Source: Selaginella tamariscina (lineage: Eukaryota; Streptophyta; Lycopodiopsida; Selaginellales; Selaginellaceae). From it: DNA of 64,000 nucleotides. The position numbers and the translations under genes are program-made. This document shows positions 11,930 to 22,269 of this stretch, in pieces. The stretch lies in contig PUQB01000094.1 in NCBI GenBank assembly GCA_003024785.1, positions 409,249 to 473,248 on the forward strand. The letters run 5' to 3'. The notes beneath the pieces were generated by a model. It was not told where the DNA came from, made no database searches, and worked only from the letters and a program-made list of their open reading frames with translations. Numbering within the stretch: position 1 is the stretch's first letter; every line of letters begins with the position of its first letter.

Positions 11930-12180
11930 CCTTGCTTTTGTTCTCTCCTGTCTCGCTCCTGGATCCTGTCCTGCTCCTGTCTTGCTCCGGATCCTGTCCT
12001 GTTCTGTCTTGTTCCTGGATCCTGTCCTGCACCTTCCTGTCTTGCTCGGATCCTATCCTGATCCTGTCTTGCTCCTGGATCCGTCCTGTTCCTGTTCCTA
12101 GTTCCTGTCCTGCTCTCGGTCCTGCTCCTGAGTCAAGCCTTCCTGTTCTTGGAATCCTGCTCTCTTCCTGGTTCCTGGAT
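11930..12180 (+). repeat. TCCTG-rich minisatellite in LTR tail
   Basis: Imperfect tandem units built on GGATCCTGTCCTGCTCC and TCTTGCTCCT fill the R/U5 part of the LTR. Copy A has a shorter, more decayed version. Repeat number explains most of the LTR length difference. Confidence 0.7.
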
Positions 12181-12194
12181 CGTGGCTTGACAGT

Positions 12195-12207
12195 TTGATA
12201 GTAACTG
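12195..12207 (+). promoter_or_regulatory. Primer-binding site complementary to own LTR
   Basis: TTGATAGTAACTG begins two bases after the LTR end, where a minus-strand primer site belongs. It does not resemble the initiator-tRNA site TGGTATCAGAGC used by element E. It pairs perfectly over 13 bases with 11,870-11,882. Confidence 0.7.
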
Positions 12208-12284
12208 TTTCATAGCTCTCCGTTTTCCAGCTACTTTTTTTTCTTGATTCTTTTCCTTCTTTTCCTCCTTTTTCTTTATAGATC

Positions 12285-13571
12285 ATGGCTGATTTTGAGC
12301 ACTTTCAACGCGAGCACCAAATGTTACTTCATGAGCTGGCCACTTTGCGCCAAGTGGTCACCGATCTGCAAGGTTCCACCAATGCGGCACATGCAGCTGC
12401 TGATGCATCCTCCAAGGCTGCTGCGCAGGCTCTCTCTCAGGCATCGGTGGTTCCCTCTTCATCGAACTTTTCTTCGGAGCCGAAGGTTAGCATGCCAGAA
12501 AAGTTCAGTGGCAATCGTGCCGATTTCCAAGGTTTCCTGAATCAGATCCGGCTCTTGATCCGCATGCAACCACGCCGCTACTCGACTGATGCTCAAAAGG
12601 TGGGTCTTTTGGCATCCTTACTAAGTGGATCTCCACGGGCTTGGGTTGCCCCCTTGCTGGAGCGTGACGACCCATTGATGGAAGACTTTGAAGGTTTCGT
12701 GGCTGCCTTTGAAGCCTGCTTTGGAGATCCTGATAAGTACCGTTCTGCATGCACGAAGTTACGGAAGCTCACTCAAGGATCCCGACCAGCTTCCGTCTAT
12801 GCATCCGAATTTCAGCAACTTTGCACGAACATTCCATGGGACGAGACTGCATTGATCGAACACTTCCGTTTTGGGTTGAGGGATGACGTGAAGGACCTTC
12901 TCCTTACGTTACCGGATGCCCAAACATTAGCGGAGATCATGCAACAAGCTGTTCGTTGCGACAACCGTTTGTTCGAGCGTCGTCAGGAAAGATCCCGTCA
13001 GCAGTTCCTGCAAACCAATCCTGCAGCTGTGGTACATGTTCCTGCACCACCTTCTGGAGTAGTTCCTATGGAGGTTGAGAAATCCAAGCGTGGCTCTCTT
13101 TCGCTGCTGAGAAGCAACGTCGTCGCAGTGAGAACCTGCTTGTATTGTGGTGAGCAGGACACAAGGTGGCAGAATGTCCTATTAAAGCCAGGAAGTTCAA
13201 GACGCGTGAAGTTGAAGCTGAAGTTCAGTCGGAAAACTCAATGTCCACTTCGTCTAGGAGCCGCGAAGTTGGACGTAGGTGCAGGCTCCATTGGTGCTGC
13301 TCATACCATTCCATCACTTAAGTTTCCTGTACACATTCATCTTAATAATCGAGAGCTCATGGAGTTTGCCTTGTTAGACACTGGTGCAAATGCATGCTTC
13401 ATGGATGACACTTTTGCAACTCAACATGGCATTTCGGTGGTGAAGTTGAAGCGTGCAGTTCCTGTAGAGGTGGCCGATGGGCGTCTGATTGCTTCTGGGC
13501 AGTTACCCATGCTACCGAACCTCTCTCCTGCAGTTATGGCACATTCAACTGTTCAATTTCCTTCAACTTGA
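12285..13571 (+). pseudogene. Copy B gag-protease reading frame
   Basis: A 428-residue frame from a true ATG. Residues 1-40 are a coiled-coil-like start (HFQREHQMLLHELATLRQ). About 65-240 form the retrotransposon gag domain (PEKFSGNRADFQGFLNQIRL, then FGDPDKYRSACTKLRKL). A zinc knuckle starts as CLYCGEQ near 286 but loses its pattern, because one base is missing near 13,157. The aspartic protease signature LLDTGANACFMDD is near 364. Gag and protease lie in one frame, as in Tf1/sushi-group elements. The frame stops at 13,569-13,571, and the protease tail (ILGMPWF) continues in another frame from 13,568, so a second indel is present. The product would be a capsid-like assembly protein plus protease. 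Confidence 0.8.
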
Positions 13572-13573
13572 TC

Positions 13574-14290
13574 AAGACTCGGTCGACTCCCATCATTTTG
13601 GGCATGCCATGGTTCGTTGTTGCAAATCCGCAGATCGACTGGAGGTCTAGGACGCTCACGTTTTCCTCTCCGACAGCTAGGATCAATCCTGTACCTTCCT
13701 GTGTGCAGGATACATCCTTAGTATCTGAGGCAGTACAAGCTACAGGATTGACCGTGCCTTCCTGTACCAGTGTTGAAGACTCCTCCTCGACAGGATTCAC
13801 CTCATGTCAGTTCCTCAGCACATCCGCAGGCTCTCTCCACTCCTGTAAGTTTGCGTTCCTGTACAGGGTTCTTCCAATCCTGTATCAGTGTCGAAGGTTC
13901 CTCCTCAACAGGATCCACCTCCTGTTGATTCGTCAGCACATTCGCAGGCTTTCCCACTCCTGCGCAACCACGGACTCCTGTACAGGATTCTTCCAATCCT
14001 GTACACTCGTCAACATCCACACAGGTTTTTTCCAATCCTGCCTCTTTCTGTTACCCTGCTTCTGTTCCACCCCCCAAGATCCTTCCTCTTTTTCAGTCAC
14101 AGCTCCCTCCTTCTCCTCTCCGAGTTCTTACCACTACCATGCATGAACTCGCCACTGATCCTGCTCCTTTCCACCTTTTTGCCTTTCAAGTAACTCCTAC
14201 GTCCTTTTACCTTTCCTGTATCCGACTCTCTGTTTTTCAATCTCCTCCCTTCTCCTCTCCTTCTCCTTCTCTCTTCTTCCCTACCATCCA
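13574..14290 (+). repeat. Protease tail and repeat-bearing spacer before RT (copy B)
   Basis: After the protease end (LGMPWFVVANPQIDW) comes a Ser/Pro/Thr-rich spacer. It includes two tandem copies of a unit of about 80 bases at about 13,770-13,850 and 13,886-13,967, spelling a GTGTTGAAGA...CAGGATTCACC...CAGCACAT...GCAGGCT pattern. Copy A has one (about 2,530-2,610). The rest, to 14,290, is CT-rich. The spacer is low-complexity coding-derived DNA. Confidence 0.6.
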
Positions 14291-16462
14291 AGTATCACGC
14301 TTTAAGGACGGTTTTTACAAGCACAAGGCTGCAGTTCTTCCTGTTCACAGGTCCTACGACTGTCCTATTGATCTTGCGGAAGGAAAGACTCCACCGTTCG
14401 GACCGATTTATGCATTGTCACCCACAGAGTTGGAGGTTCTTCGTCAGTACATCGAGGACAACTTGGCATCCGGCTTCATTCGTCACTCAAAGTCCCCTGC
14501 AGGAGCGCCTATCTTCTTTGTCAAGAAGAAGGATGGGAGTTTACGTTTGGTTGTGGACTACAGGGGTTTGAATCAAGTCACCATTCGGAATCGGTACCCG
14601 TTGCCATTGATCCCGGAACTTCTCGATCGGCTGCGAGGAGCAAAGGTGTTCACGAAGATCGACTTACGAGGGTACAACCTTGTACGGATTCGTCCCGGCG
14701 ATGAGTGGAAGACTGCCTTTCGTACAAGGTATGGACATTCGAGTACACGGTATGCCTTTCGGCCTTACCAATGCCCCAGCCGTGTTCCAACACATGGTGA
14801 ACGACATCTTTCGTGACTTCTTGGACCAGTTTGTGGTGATCTACCTCGACGACATTTGATTTTCTCCAAGGACCAGGCGGCACATGACAAGCGTTCTAAG
14901 CGGCTTCGCGAGCATGGCCTGTACGCGAAGTTGGAGAAGTGTTTTTTCGATAGGGATTCGGTGGAGTTCTTGGGCTACATCGTCTCTCCTGCTGGCGTTT
15001 CCATGGACATGCACAAGGTGAAGACCATCGTGGAGTGGGAGAGGCCCAAGTCGTACGAGATGTACAATGTTTCCTTGGCTTTGCAAACTTCTACAGGCGG
15101 TTCATACAGGACTTCTCCAAGCGTGTACTTCCACTCACGAACTCACCAAGCGCACAGGGTTTTCTCTTGGTCCGACAAGGCGGAACACGCATTCACAACA
15201 CTCAAGGACGCCTTCACGACAGCTCCGATTTTAGCACATCCTGACCCTTCTCATCCTTTCTTCATTGAAGCAGATGCCTCGGATTTTGCAGTAGGATCCG
15301 TCCTATCACAAGTTGGAGAGACAAGTTGCTTCATCCTGTAGCTTTTCACTCTCGTAAGTTCCTTCGGCGGAGATCAATTACGAGATTCATGACAAGGAAC
15401 TCAAGGCCATTGTGGATTCGTTTGAGGAGTGGCGGCATTTCCTGGAAGGTGCTGCACATCCTGTACAAGTTCTTACGGATCACAAGAACCTGGAGTACTT
15501 TCAAACGGCTCGAGTTCTCAGTCGGCGACAGGCTAGGTGGGCGAGTTCCTATCACGTTTTGACTTCGTCATCGTCTACAGGCCCGGTTTTCGGAATGGCA
15601 AGGCGGACGCATTGTCTAGGCGCTCTTACCTTGCACCAAGCCCGGGCGATCCTGCATTGACTGTCAAAGGCAAGTGTTGTTGGGTCCTGATCGATTCCGG
15701 CTTGCGGCACTGCAGGTTCATCAGGCTCCAGCAAATTCAACACTCCTACAGGACGTCCGTTCGCAGTTGGCTACAGACGACTTGGCAAAGAATGTGTTCT
15801 CACACATTCATCCTGACGTTGCAAGTTCCTCTTCCTCCAGTTCCCGTCCAGACTACAACCTGTTCACCATACAGGATGGACTCCTGTACCGGGAAGGTCT
15901 CCTGTACGTTCCTGTTGGTATTTCCAGGACTCGTGTGGTACAGGATTGTCATGATACCCCGGCTACAGGACATTTTGGTGTGGCCAAGACAGTGGAGTTG
16001 GTGACTCGCAACTATTGGTGGCCTGGGTTGCGAGGTTTTGTGGAAAGGTTTGTACGGAGTTGTGACACTTGTAAGGTCGAAGATGCCTCATCATGCACCC
16101 TCTGGTCTTCTTCGTCCTCTTCCTGTTCCTTCTGCTCCTTGGAGATCCATTTCTATGGATTTCCTCACAGATCTTCCTCCTTCTCGTGGATTCGATGCAG
16201 TTCTTGTGGTGGTTGACCGTTTCACCAAGCAGGCTCATTTCCTACCCTGCAACAAGACAGCTACAGGTCAGACAACTGCCGAGTTGGTGATCCGTGAGTG
16301 TTCCGACATCATGGTCTTCCTGAGAGCATTGTTTCCGATCGAGGTCCACAATTCATGTCCAAGTTTTGGCGAGAGCTTCTTCGGAGTCTACAGGTTAAAG
16401 TGGATCTTTCTCAGGATATCATCCGCAAACTAATGGGCAGTCCGAACGCACAATTCAGACCT
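14291..16462 (+). pseudogene. Copy B pol: RT, RNase H, integrase (frameshifted)
   Basis: Reverse transcriptase starts near 14,300. Conserved blocks include [20 protein letters not shown] and FTKIDLRG. The catalytic YLDD region lies near 14,840-14,860 and is followed by a frame break (a lost C against copy A). RNase H lies near 15,180-15,420 (EADASDFAVGS). Integrase has its zinc-binding part near 15,960-16,080 (HFG...CDTCK) and its core near 16,140-16,450, ending in an [10 protein letters not shown]-type motif. At least five frame changes interrupt it. Beyond 16,462 the expected remainder and chromodomain are absent. Confidence 0.8.
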
Positions 16463-17833
16463 ATGGATAAACCTTTGACAAAAAGGGCCAAGGATGCACG
16501 ATTGATAGGAATGACCAATCCACAAAAGGTCATAGTCGAGGGAGTGCAACCGGTGGTCACGATCCTAGGAGCATCAGCCATATTGACCAAGGTATGACGA
16601 CATGGGTAGATAAATGGAATGCTAAAAGTTGGTATGCGTCCTATGCAGTAGTCACCACTTGCTCTACTATTGCTCATGAATCTCAATGATCAAGCCAATG
16701 ATAGAAGCGCACGCGCCAGAAACCGTAAAGGTAGCATACACACCCACCACCTCCTCCTCGAAACTAGCATTCGCTCCACAAGCCAACCATGTAGCAGTGG
16801 TACCGTCGGAGCTACAATGCGGGGCGATCATGAGGTCACAAGCTCAACAGGCAGACGAGGCAAACCAACCAATCGACTTGGAGAATGAAGACAATGGAGA
16901 GTTTAGCGAGGAGGAGGTAGCGGCGAAGCCTCCAAGTTGGGACAATGGGTGAAGAAGCACATTGAGGTAGAGGCTACAACCTAACAAATAACACTCGCTT
17001 AAGGCCAAGGATCAGTGGGAACAATGGGAATCCAGAAAAGCAAAATCTGGGAGATCCAGGTATTAGTGACTATGGGCGAGTTACTCCACCTATCCCCATG
17101 ACTATACGAAATCCTCATCTGAGAGTTGCACAAACCAACTATAGAGCCACCGAGGTCACGACGACAGTAGTGGACTTCGTGGACGATGTGCCAACCATAC
17201 AAATCCAAATTGTGGGTTGCACATCCACAACATCATCATGGATGGAGGTTCAAGTGTAAACATTATGTCGGCCAAGCTCCACCAAAAGCTGGGAATGTCA
17301 CCTCTGGAGCCCTCACCTTTCCTCGTGCATGGCAAACCAAACTAAGGTGACACCCAAGGACATCATAAGGAGAGTAGAATCAAGATTCAGAGCGCTAAGT
17401 TCTTGATCAACGTCGTCGTCCTTGACATGTACACAAAGGGGGGATTCGACCTATTACTAGGTTGACCATGGCTCAAGGGTGCGAAAGTGAAGCATAATTG
17501 GGAGCACCAGCAAGTAAGCTTCCCCACCAAAAAGGGACTAATATCCGTGATAGCAGAGCAAGTTTGAGCACCACCTTTGGGGCCCGACCACATGAGTATC
17601 ACATGCCAAACTAGAGTGAAAGGCTCAACGATAACAAGAGGCAACCATCCTAGCTTGCTTACCAGACTTGTTCGTCATAGAAGATGTATATCTCTAGTAG
17701 GAGGTACATGAGATCACCATGTGACCAGGAGGGGCGAGACAAAGCCCCAGGAGTGCATGTTCCAAAGTGGCCCATATTGTAGAAGGAACTAAGGCACGTT
17801 GCTCTACCTGCTTATGAGGAGTACTATGACAAG
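16463..17833 (+). mobile_element. Tat/Ogre-like gypsy fragment: gag end and protease
   Basis: Follows copy B without a visible LTR. A gag-like acidic segment (about 16,686-16,952) precedes a protease region at about 17,160-17,600, with DGGSSVNIMS as the active-site word and LLLG.PWLKGAKV near its end. DGGSS instead of DTGA is typical of the plant Tat/Athila side of Ty3/gypsy. It then runs into YEEYYDKPTYGRNITP just before the tandem units. Several stops (for example after VHGKPN) make it non-functional. It was probably once continuous with 17,834-18,655. Confidence 0.65.
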
Positions 17834-18655
17834 CCTACATATGGGAGAAACATTACCCCAAGGTGGCAATAACACAAGTGATGTAGGTATGGATGAGGAA
17901 CCCCAATTGGTATAAATCAGTGCTCACATAGGATTGGAGCTCAGGAAACGAATCACCAACTACCTCCACATCCACATAGAGGTGTTTGTGTGGACGTAGC
18001 ACGACATGAGGGGAGTGCCACTGGAGCCATGTCAGCACATGATTATGTGCTGACATGGCTCCGGTGGCACTCCCCTCATGTCGTGCTATGTCCAAGCGAA
18101 CACCTCTATGGGAGAAACATTACCCCCAGTAACACCTCAAGCCTACATATGGGAAAAACATTACCCCCAAGGTGGCAATAACACAAGTGAATGTAGGTAT
18201 GGATGAGGAACCCCAATTGGTATAAATCAGTGCTCACATAGGATTGGAGCTCAGGAACCGAATCACACAACTACCTCCACATCCACATAGAGGTGTTTGT
18301 GTGGACGTAGCACGACATGAGGGGAGTGCCACTGGAGCCATGTCAGCCATGATTATGTGCTGACATGGCTCCGGTGGCACTCCCCTCATGTCGTGCTATG
18401 TCCAAGCGAACACCTCTATGGAGAAACATTACCCCCAGTAACACCTCAAGCCTACATATGGGAAAAACATTACCCCCAAGGTGGCAATAACACAAGTGAA
18501 TGTAGGTATGGATGAGGAACCCCAATTGGTATAAATCAGTGCTCACATAGGATTGGAGCTCAGGAACGAATCACCAACTACCTCCACATCCACATAGAGG
18601 TGTTTGTGTGGACATAGCACGACATGAGGGGAGTGCCACTGGAGCCATGTCAGCA
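17834..18655 (+). repeat. Direct tandem repeat, about 308-bp unit x 2.7
   Basis: Three near-identical units begin CCTACATATGGGA at 17,834, 18,142 and 18,451; the third is cut at about 18,655. In frame, each unit encodes the stretch between protease and RT of the Tat-like element (NITPKVAITQVNVGMDEEP, then EVFAWT.HDMRG). So it is duplicated pol DNA and not an independent satellite. Units differ by only a few single-base indels, so the amplification is recent relative to the decay of the parent element. Confidence 0.85.
17975..18110. repeat. Long imperfect palindrome inside each tandem unit
   Basis: Arms 17,975-18,040 and 18,045-18,110 (66 bases each) are inverted copies with a 4-base loop and a few mismatches. 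They start CATAGAGGTG and end CACCTCTATG. Unit 2 repeats it at about 18,285-18,420. The third unit holds only the left arm. The left arm is the pol coding sequence; the right arm is the same sequence inverted. Confidence 0.85.
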
Positions 18656-18664
18656 TAATCAAGT

Positions 18665-19369
18665 TGACAAGTCCTAACCTAAACCCTAAACCCTAAACCA
18701 AGTTGACACCCTAATACCCCCTAGGGGTTAGGTTTAGGTTAGGACAACCATTTTCTCTAAGGGCTGGCATTTCCGTGCCAGCCCACTTACTCACTTAAGT
18801 AAACAAGGGGGGAGGGTTCGTCACATAAAAAGGTAGAGTATATGTAGTGAGGCTTCCTGGGTTCAAAAGAGAGCTCGTTAACCTCTTATCGGTGCAAGCT
18901 AAGCTTGTGTTGTCAAGGTGCAACCCTTCATTGTGCTGCCCAAACTTCCACACGACAGGGGTACAACCCACCCTAGGGTTAGACTATCCTTATCGTTGGC
19001 AGGATCTTGCATTTGAGATAGGGGCACATCACTTCCAAGGAATTACTCAGATTCCTTGGTTCGAAAATCTGCTCGCAAGCTTAAAGGCATTGCCTAAATT
19101 CATGTTCCGCAAAACTAGTGGTTGAGGCCTCGCTCCAGCTGCCTCAACCACGCCAAGCTAGGAACGACACCTAAAGCTTGGCTAGTCAGTGTATCCTGAT
19201 TCACAAGGTGAGTCTCGTTCGTGGACTTAGTCAGCTAGGGGTTTGAGTTCCTAGGGCTTGGGTTCCTAATACGGGTTATTTTACCAGATTCTGTGGGGTT
19301 TTCAGAGAGGGGATTCCAGGGTTGGCACATGGCAAGCCGTTTTTGTGACACCAGGTAAAAACTCTGACA
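18665..19369 (+). repeat. 5' LTR of element E (5' part missing or divergent)
   Basis: Shares with the other family copies the G-rich tract near 18,807-18,813, the CAAGCTTGTGTTGTCAAG region, and the ...AAAACTCTGACA end. It is about half the length of solo LTR 2 and lacks the first part. It begins next to two to three telomere-like CCCTAAA words (18,673-18,695). The primer site immediately after it fixes the sense of the whole family. Confidence 0.7.
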
Positions 19370-19371
19370 AT

Positions 19372-19383
19372 TGGTATTGGAGC
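19372..19383 (+). promoter_or_regulatory. Primer-binding site, initiator tRNA-Met type
   Basis: TGGTATTGGAGC, two bases after the LTR end. It differs at two positions from TGGTATCAGAGC, the plant initiator-tRNA site used by most plant gypsy elements. It contrasts with the self-complementary site of copy B. Confidence 0.7.
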
Positions 19384-19689
19384 AAGTTCTCTATGGTCAG
19401 TAGGACTGCCTTAAGTTGTAGTTTCAATGTTTAGATGACTCTAAATTCTTGATATACTCTATTGCTTTCGGTTGACATGTCTGTATTCTGCGCAGAGAGT
19501 TTGATCCTGTGAGTTATCAAACTTCGGAGAACAATTGCTTAGTGAGTCAGCGTGAGATTCTAGGTATGTTCGAAACTCTTATGTTGGTTTAAGCTGATGT
19601 GTGTGGGTGTACAACCTGTGCAGGGTGTTTCCAATTTCACATTGGGAATATTCTAAGCATATTCTCCGAGTGTTGACACTAGGGTTCAA

Positions 19690-20698
19690 TACGATGAGCA
19701 AATGAAAGCAACCAGAGCCTGAGGCAAAGAGGGCTGTCGCAGAGGCTCAAAATGAGGAGATGGATGAGGATGATCCAGGTTGACCCCCTAGAGTTAGACA
19801 ACGACCTGGTTGGTGAGAATATGATGGATGCCCTAAACGAACTTCGAGGGGATGTTTTGGGTTGAACGACCAAATTGATAATGTTGCCGTTCGGATTCCG
19901 ACGAATACTACAGTGCCAGATGTTCCGCAAGCAGACACACAGAAAAAAGAAGAAGAGCATGACTCAGAGTCAGATTCCTCTGAATCAGATTCTTCGACGA
20001 AAGTAAGTGGTGGGGGTCCTAGTAAATTCAAACCAGTAAAGCCTTCGAATTTCATGGGTTCAAAGGATTACAAGGTTTTGGATGACTAGTTGTATGATAT
20101 GGAAAGCTATTTCAAGGCTGCTTCCATGAGAAAGACAGAAAACGTTGCATGTGCCAAGCAGTTTCTTAAAGAAGAGCTAAGACTTGGTGGTGAATTGTTG
20201 AAGGTGAATGTGGATATCGAAACAGCTGGAAACACATGAAAAAGGAGATCAAAAAGCAGTATATGCCGGATGATCTCGGTTTGCGATTGCGTGTTACCTG
20301 GCACTTTGTCAACAAGGAGTTCGGGGAAGTCCTATGGACCACGTTTATCGATTCGAAAGTGTACGACGATTGGTGCCAAATATGAGCGATGATGAAGCTC
20401 GAAGTTTCTTCATGGCTAGCTTGAATGAGAAGACGCGAAGAGAAATCTTAAGTACAAGCCAACAAGCAATCGGGAATGTCAAGAGGTAGCTCAAAAGGTT
20501 GCTTATGGCATGTCGTTAAAAGACTTGTACAAAGGGGAGGAAGCAAAACCTAAATCAAGGAAGTTTCCTCCAAAGTCTGGGTTTAGAATGTTTGATAGGC
20601 GACCAGATCAATCACCATCAATTCGAAGTGCAAGTCCCTTTGTCAGCAGTTCTAAGTTTCGGACACATCAAGACCCACCGGATTTTGGAAACCATTGG
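19690..20698 (+). pseudogene. Element E gag, first part
   Basis: Acidic Ser/Asp/Glu stretch (SESDSSESDSSTK at about 19,965-20,005), then a gag-like segment (KPSNFMGSKDYKVLDD, LYDMESYFKAASM near 20,030-20,130) and a Pro/Ser-rich tail to the insertion point. At least three in-frame stops are present. The frame resumes at 22,270 after the nested LTR. Confidence 0.6.
20694..20698 (+). repeat. Target site duplication ATTGG (left) of solo LTR 2
   Basis: ATTGG precedes the TGTCAGAG terminus. An identical ATTGG (22,265-22,269) follows the TGACA terminus. Confidence 0.85.
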
Positions 20699-22264
20699 TG
20701 TCAGAGTTTTAACCCAAAGGGCCAACATGTGGCAACACATGGCAAACCCTTGAGGGATAACCCTAGTTGACTTAGGTCTTGCCCTAGAAGACCTAGACAG
20801 GCTCATGCCCCAACCCCCATCAAGGGACGTGTGTTCCACACATACCCCCGTGACAGAGCTAAGGCATCGTCACTTACTCCTTGAGGAATCACCCTCATCC
20901 GGGAGTACAACCCCTTTAGGGCGACAAGGGGTACCCTGAACCACAACTAACCCCTAAGGGTTTGAGTGGCCAAGTTATACCGTAGACCTAGGGCTAGTAC
21001 TTAGTGAGGACACGAGTGTGCGCCGTAAGCGGACACGAGTGTTCTACTAAGCAAACTCCCTAAGGCTAGGTTTGGGATAACTCTAAGCACATGACCTTGC
21101 GAGTGCCTCACAAAAGGGCTCCTGCTAACACGCTTAGGTTGTTCAACCTTTGAATTCCAAGGAGAACACTCCCCTAGACAAGTGTGCCTAAGCACACCTA
21201 GTTATGAGACCTAACCTCCTTGAGCGGATGCCCAAGGCTTAGCACCCTAGTGCAAGCACAAGCATGTCTGTTTGCTAAAGTATTCAACCCCTTCGCAACA
21301 AGCCTATGACATAACTTCAAAGGGCGTGCCTCGGGCGTTGTACCATGTGAGGTTTAGCCCAGTGTCACATCTCCATGTGACACTACCTTTCCCGATGTGG
21401 GCTATCATGCCATAGCCCTTAGATTCAAGAGTTGCACCAAGTGCCACAAATGTGGCTCTTAAATGCCAACTCTAGAACCCTTACTGAACCCTCAGGAACT
21501 GGTAATGTAAATTTGTCAAACAAGATCCCACGCCCACAGTTGGACAAGGACACAGATGTGCCTTGCTTGGCCGTGAGTGCTACACCTAGCTTGACATGGA
21601 GGAGGTGGCTGGAGACAAGCCTCTACCTCTGCTTCTTGGAATGTGCATTCTCACAAGACCTCCCAGGTATGGATTCACTAACGTTAAGGGTAAGCTACCC
21701 CGAAGGTGGGACGTACCCCTAGCATCTGGAAGTTAGGGCGGCACAATAGAGGGTTTGCCTTAACGACACAAGCTAGAGCTTGCACCACAAAAGAGCAACG
21801 AACTCAGTCATGAACCCAGGAGCTCTCCTACTACATACTACTTTATTTATGTGACAGAGCCCCCCCCCCCCCCCCCCCATGTTTTCTATTTACATAAGTG
21901 GGCTAGCACTGAAATCTCATTCCCAAAAGGAACATACTTGATGAGTTATCCATTGACCCCTAAACCCTAACTTGTCAAATCTAGGGGTATTTCTAAGCAT
22001 ATTCGACATGCCAAACTCACCGGAACTAGCCATTAATCCAATCGGGACACGGAAAACCAAGGTAAAAGTTTTCTAAATGGAAGTGCTAGCTTTGCCCAGA
22101 GTTTCTTGCAAATACCTAATGACACCTAGCCGGACCATTACTAGATATCCAAATGCACTAAGCGGGCCTGTTTCTTCTACACCTAGGGCTTATCAACATA
22201 GTACAGTAGGTAACAACAGTCAACGTCCAAAGTAAAGGGTTGAGTCATAGTAAAAATTATGACA
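20699..22264 (-). repeat. Solo LTR 2 of element E family, nested in gag
   Basis: TGTCAGAG...TTATGACA, 1,566 bases, flanked by perfect ATTGG duplications. It is colinear with solo LTR 1 (6,601-8,358) apart from a deletion of about 190 bases near its start. It has a long poly-C tract near 21,861-21,878. It lies antisense to the host element. Removing it and one ATTGG restores the order of gag: the zinc-knuckle part follows directly. Confidence 0.85.
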
Positions 22265-22269
22265 ATTGG

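Larger units (their letters stand above)
11607..12192 (+). repeat. 5' LTR of copy B
   Basis: Termini TGTCACG...TTGACA give the inverted repeat TGTCA/TGACA. U3 holds ACAGGATA-type repeats (11,617-11,755). A TATA-like CATAAAAG lies at 11,839-11,846, and transcript start is expected about 25-30 bases later. The tail (11,930-12,180) is a TCCTG/CTTG minisatellite. The end was fixed by where homology with the copy A 3' LTR stops. Confidence 0.85.
11607..16462 (+). mobile_element. Chromovirus copy B: sushi/Tcn1-like Ty3/gypsy element, 3'-truncated
   Basis: Order seen: 5' LTR (11,607-12,192), a putative self-primer complement, a gag-protease frame (12,285-13,571), a repeat-bearing spacer, reverse transcriptase, RNase H, and integrase up to about 16,462. 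There the sequence switches inside the integrase core to an unrelated gypsy fragment. Copy A supplies the missing 3' layout (chromodomain, polypurine tract, LTR). The gag is of the coiled-coil plus retrotransposon-gag type found in Tf1/sushi-group elements. Copy B has fewer substitutions than A but many single-base frameshifts. Words such as CCTGTACAGG, TCCTG and CAGGA recur throughout. Confidence 0.85.

Noticed and set aside
17834-18655. Possible CRISPR-like array of regular repeats
   Set aside because: Units are 308 bases with no short repeat/spacer pattern, and they carry retrotransposon coding sequence in a plant genome.
18670-18700. CCCTAAA repeats as a telomere or internal telomere
   Set aside because: Only two to three units, inside or beside an LTR whose other copies also have scattered CCCTAA words.
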